A stretch of 64,000 nucleotides of DNA, from assembly GCF_029626155.1 (NCBI RefSeq), contig NZ_JARUBL010000001.1, positions 7,344,501 to 7,408,500 on the forward strand. The letters run 5' to 3'. Within the stretch, counting starts at the first letter, position 1. Each line of letters opens with the position of its first letter. Under the pieces are notes generated by a model, which saw only the letters and a list, made by a program, of their open reading frames with translations, ran no database searches and was not told where the DNA came from. A program made the translations under genes and the position numbers. Source of the DNA: Solwaraspora sp. WMMD1047. GTDB lineage: Bacteria > Actinomycetota > Actinomycetes > Mycobacteriales > Micromonosporaceae. Positions 61,756 through 64,000 of this stretch are shown here, in pieces.

Positions 61756-62973
61756 TCAAACATGCTGGGAATAAGGCGGTACGGCTTGGTGGATGGCCGA
61801 GCGTGCGAAGGCTTGCACGTCCTTCAATAGTTGGTCGGGGGGTTGGCGCAGGTTGAGGGTCTGGTAGCCGATCTGGATGTCGGTGTTGCGGACGTGCCAC
61901 GTCGTTGGCGGATCCGCGCCTTCGGCGTAGATGATCCATCCGGTACGGAGGTTCAGCGCGGTGCAGTAGGCGAGCATCTGGTACAGGTCGGGGTTCGTGG
62001 GTCTTCCCGTGCCGGGCTCGATCTTGTACTTGGCGTCGAACACCGCTGCTGGCCGCCCGTCGATGATGTGGAGGACGTCGGGTTCGATCCGGATCGCTTG
62101 CCCGAGATCGAGGGTGTCCTTACCCGGGGTTTCTGTGTGGCCCGGATGGGCCGACAGGGCGTCGCGTAGTGCGGCACCAATAAACGCCTCGAAGACCTTC
62201 TCCATGTTGACCACGAAGGCTGCGATCATGTGGACGCCGGCGCCCGGGTCCGCGGAGCTATTGAGCAGAATCAGCTCGCTGAGGCGGAGAGCGGGAGCGT
62301 AGTGGGCGTTCAGCCGACCAGCGCGCCAGACCGGCGGTGGGGTGCCGGTGGGCAGCGCGGTCACGCCGGTGAGCCGCGCGTCCAGTTCGGTCAGGTCTTC
62401 TCGGTCGACGGGTCTCAGTCGTGGTACCGCGAGCATCCGCCGGATGGCGGCGCGCAGGATCTGGTTCTCGGGGATGTCTGGGGTGTGATCGTCGTACTGC
62501 ACCTCGACAGGTAGTGGCATGCCGGGGCGGCCAGCCAGTTGGTCGGTGAACCGGATCCGTCCGCGGATGAGCGGGAGGGCGTCGTCAACGGTGACGTATC
62601 CGCGTAGTGGCCCCGAGGTCAGTGCCCGGCGGATCTGGCGGATCAGTGATGTCGCCAACGCGGGCCACAGGCCGGTGACCGGCATACCGGCCACGTCTTC
62701 GGGACGGAATCCAGGGCTGGTGGCGTAGCCGAGGAAGAAGATCATGTTAGCGAGGCCGACTTTGGGTGTCACCTCGATCTCGAGGTCGCCGACCCGGATG
62801 GCACCGACTTTGCGGCCGGCTTTGATCCTCCAGCGGCCGCCGTCCGCGCGGCGGACGGTGACCAGGTCGGCCGCGCGCAGCGCCGCCACCTGGGCGTCGT
62901 CCAGCGACAGCACGACCTCCTTGGTGCCCACCTCCGTCAACACGACTGGTGCCGGCCCGGCCGCCGGGTTCAC
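61756..62973 (-). CDS. mcrC: McrC-family restriction subunit
   Basis: This is a 405-residue protein. GTG 62973 overlaps the mcrB stop by 4 bp; a longer frame exists upstream but is antisense-like. The N-terminal domain (VTVRRADGGRWRIKAGRKVG, LEIEVTPKVGL) and the C-terminal PD-(D/E)XK motif (IEPDVLHI ... PAAVFDAKYK) are typical of McrC. It is the nuclease partner of the GTPase/ATPase McrB in modification-dependent restriction. The gene is next to an insertion sequence but intact. Confidence 0.92.
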   Translation of the reverse strand: MNPAAGPAPVVLTEVGTKEVVLSLDDAQVAALRAADLVTVRRADGGRWRIKAGRKVGAIRVGDLEIEVTPKVGLANMIFFLGYATSPGFRPEDVAGMPVTGLWPALATSLIRQIRRALTSGPLRGYVTVDDALPLIRGRIRFTDQLAGRPGMPLPVEVQYDDHTPDIPENQILRAAIRRMLAVPRLRPVDREDLTELDARLTGVTALPTGTPPPVWRAGRLNAHYAPALRLSELILLNSSADPGAGVHMIAAFVVNMEKVFEAFIGAALRDALSAHPGHTETPGKDTLDLGQAIRIEPDVLHIIDGRPAAVFDAKYKIEPGTGRPTNPDLYQMLAYCTALNLRTGWIIYAEGADPPTTWHVRNTDIQIGYQTLNLRQPPDQLLKDVQAFARSAIHQAVPPYSQHV

Positions 62974-64000
62974 GTCGTTCCCACGGCTGGGTCCGCACCG
63001 TTCGAGGTCGATCCACCTCCAGAGCTCGTGCCGTCGGCGTTGGGCGTATCGGCTTCGGCCCGCTGGCGAATGACCGACAGGCCGAATCTGCTCCGCACCG
63101 CCGCGCGGGTCAGGCGTCCCGCGTAGTGCTCCTCCAGCAGCGGCAGCAGATCGTGGTCCCATACCCGTTTGAGTCCGCCATTGTCGTCAGCACCGGGGCG
63201 CATGAAGTAGGAGGGGCCGATCTTGAAGTCGTGATCCGCCTCCCCTATCGCCTCGTTGAGCGCCCGGAGCAACTTTGGTCGCTGGTCATCTGGTCTGCCT
63301 TGTCGCCCCAGCCATTCGTCGAGCACGGATCTGACCGGCTCCTCGTCGGGGTGCAACTCGACGAACGCGAACCGTCGCCGCATAGCGGCGTCGACCAGTG
63401 CGATCGACCGGTCGGCGGTGTTCATGGTGCCGATCAGCAGTAGGTTGGGCGGCAGGTTGAACGCCTCCGCTGGCGAGTACTGCAGGCGGACCGTGGCCTG
63501 CCGGTACTCCAGGAGGAAGTACAACTCGCCGAAGACCTTCGCCAGGTTGGCCCGATTGACTTCATCGATGACCAAGACGTACGTCCTGGTCGGGTCTTCC
63601 TTTGCCTTCGCGGCGATCTACCTTAGCGGACCCGGAGTCTTGGCGAACCCCAGGGCGCCGCCGTCGGTACCCACGACAGGCCGGAACCCCTCGAAGAAGT
63701 CCTCGTAGGCGTAGGAGGGATGGAACTGGACCAGCCGTATGGCGTCCCGGTCGGTGACGTGTCTTGCGACGGCTTGGGCAATGAACGTCTTGCCGGTACC
63801 GGGCGGCCCGCAGAGCACCACCTGCGAACGCTCGTGCCACAGATCCAGCAGGTCCTGCAACCAGTCCCGAGACAGGTGTAGGCGGTGGGCGAGGTCGTCC
63901 GTGGCGGCAGGCAGCACAAGTCGCACCTGCCCCGGCACCGGGGTTGGCCTGTCACTGTCGGCCGGCCGATCGGCAGGCTCGACCACCTTGTCGATCAGGG
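62970..64000 (-). pseudogene. mcrB: mcrB (partial at edge), interrupted by in-frame TAG
   Basis: One frame spans the right edge to 62970: VVLCGPPGTGKTFIAQAVA (Walker A), HPSYAYEDFFEGFRP, VLVIDEVNRANLAKVFGEL (Walker B), LIGTMNTADRSIALVD (sensor) and RRRFAFVEL (arginine finger), all McrB features. A TAG codon at 63620-63618 splits it: the upstream part ends KTPGPLR and the next codons in the same frame read IAAKAKEDPTRTYVL. One base change from AAG, CAG or TGG-type codons would restore it. The domain with Walker A is thus separated from Walker B, so the gene is non-functional unless the codon is read through or is a sequencing error. The N-terminus is outside the window. Confidence 0.88.

Overview
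The window is a high-GC actinobacterial sequence (GTG/TTG starts, GGAGG-type ribosome binding sites, ATGA/GTGA overlaps). Gene content suggests Micromonosporaceae or a close relative; that placement is an inference. Nearly all of it is accessory DNA, dominated by defence/conflict genes and mobile-element scars.

Two identical 50-bp direct repeats (23382-23431 and 55882-55931) match the 3' end of a tRNA-Arg(ACG)-type gene. They bound a 32.5-kb integrative element whose tyrosine recombinase (23525-24943) lies beside the left repeat. Neither repeat carries the 5' part of a tRNA, so the sequence to the left probably belongs to a further element integrated at the same tRNA.

Left region (1-23.4 kb): a partial PCMT-type methyltransferase; a protein with a HEPN-like RNxxxH motif facing a DUF559/Vsr-like nuclease protein; an IS21 IstB remnant; a compact three-gene unit (small protein, SMC-like ATPase with two CxxC pairs, large protein ending in a PD-(D/E)XK nuclease); a cysteine-rich protein; an NB-ARC/WD40 protein; a frameshifted PD-(D/E)XK gene; and a membrane NACHT protein with 15 nearly identical 28/32-residue repeats.

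Element, first part (23.5-34.8 kb): integrase, CDF exporter, secreted and membrane proteins, a YcnI-like copper protein, and an overlapping MFS-CmtR/ArsR-CDF operon, together a metal/drug efflux module. A BlaI/M56-peptidase pair with flavin reductase and SRPBCC genes follows.

Element, middle (35.2-44.1 kb): a + strand operon encodes a LuxE-like enzyme, IscU-like and IscS-like proteins, a UbiU/UbiV-like pair of U32 proteins with [4Fe-4S]-type cysteines, an acyl-CoA dehydrogenase, an acyl carrier protein and a fatty-acyl-AMP ligase. A convergent FAD monooxygenase follows. A perfect 12-bp palindrome fills the spacer of the predicted operon promoter, and a close copy lies upstream of blaI. This is the most unusual metabolic unit here: possibly an O2-independent hydroxylation pathway acting on a carrier-bound acyl chain.

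Element, right part (44.8-55.9 kb): a frameshifted second integrase, a UDG-fold-like protein, a two-gene system (S-4TM pore-forming effector plus an APH-like kinase/STAND/TPR protein), a LuxR-type regulator, a small basic protein, a TIR protein and a HEPN protein.

Right flank (55.9-64 kb): a NACHT/WD40 protein with 14 near-identical WD repeats, split from a membrane N-terminus by one in-frame TAG; an IS982-type insertion exactly at its stop codon; and mcrC-mcrB, with mcrB also interrupted by an in-frame TAG.
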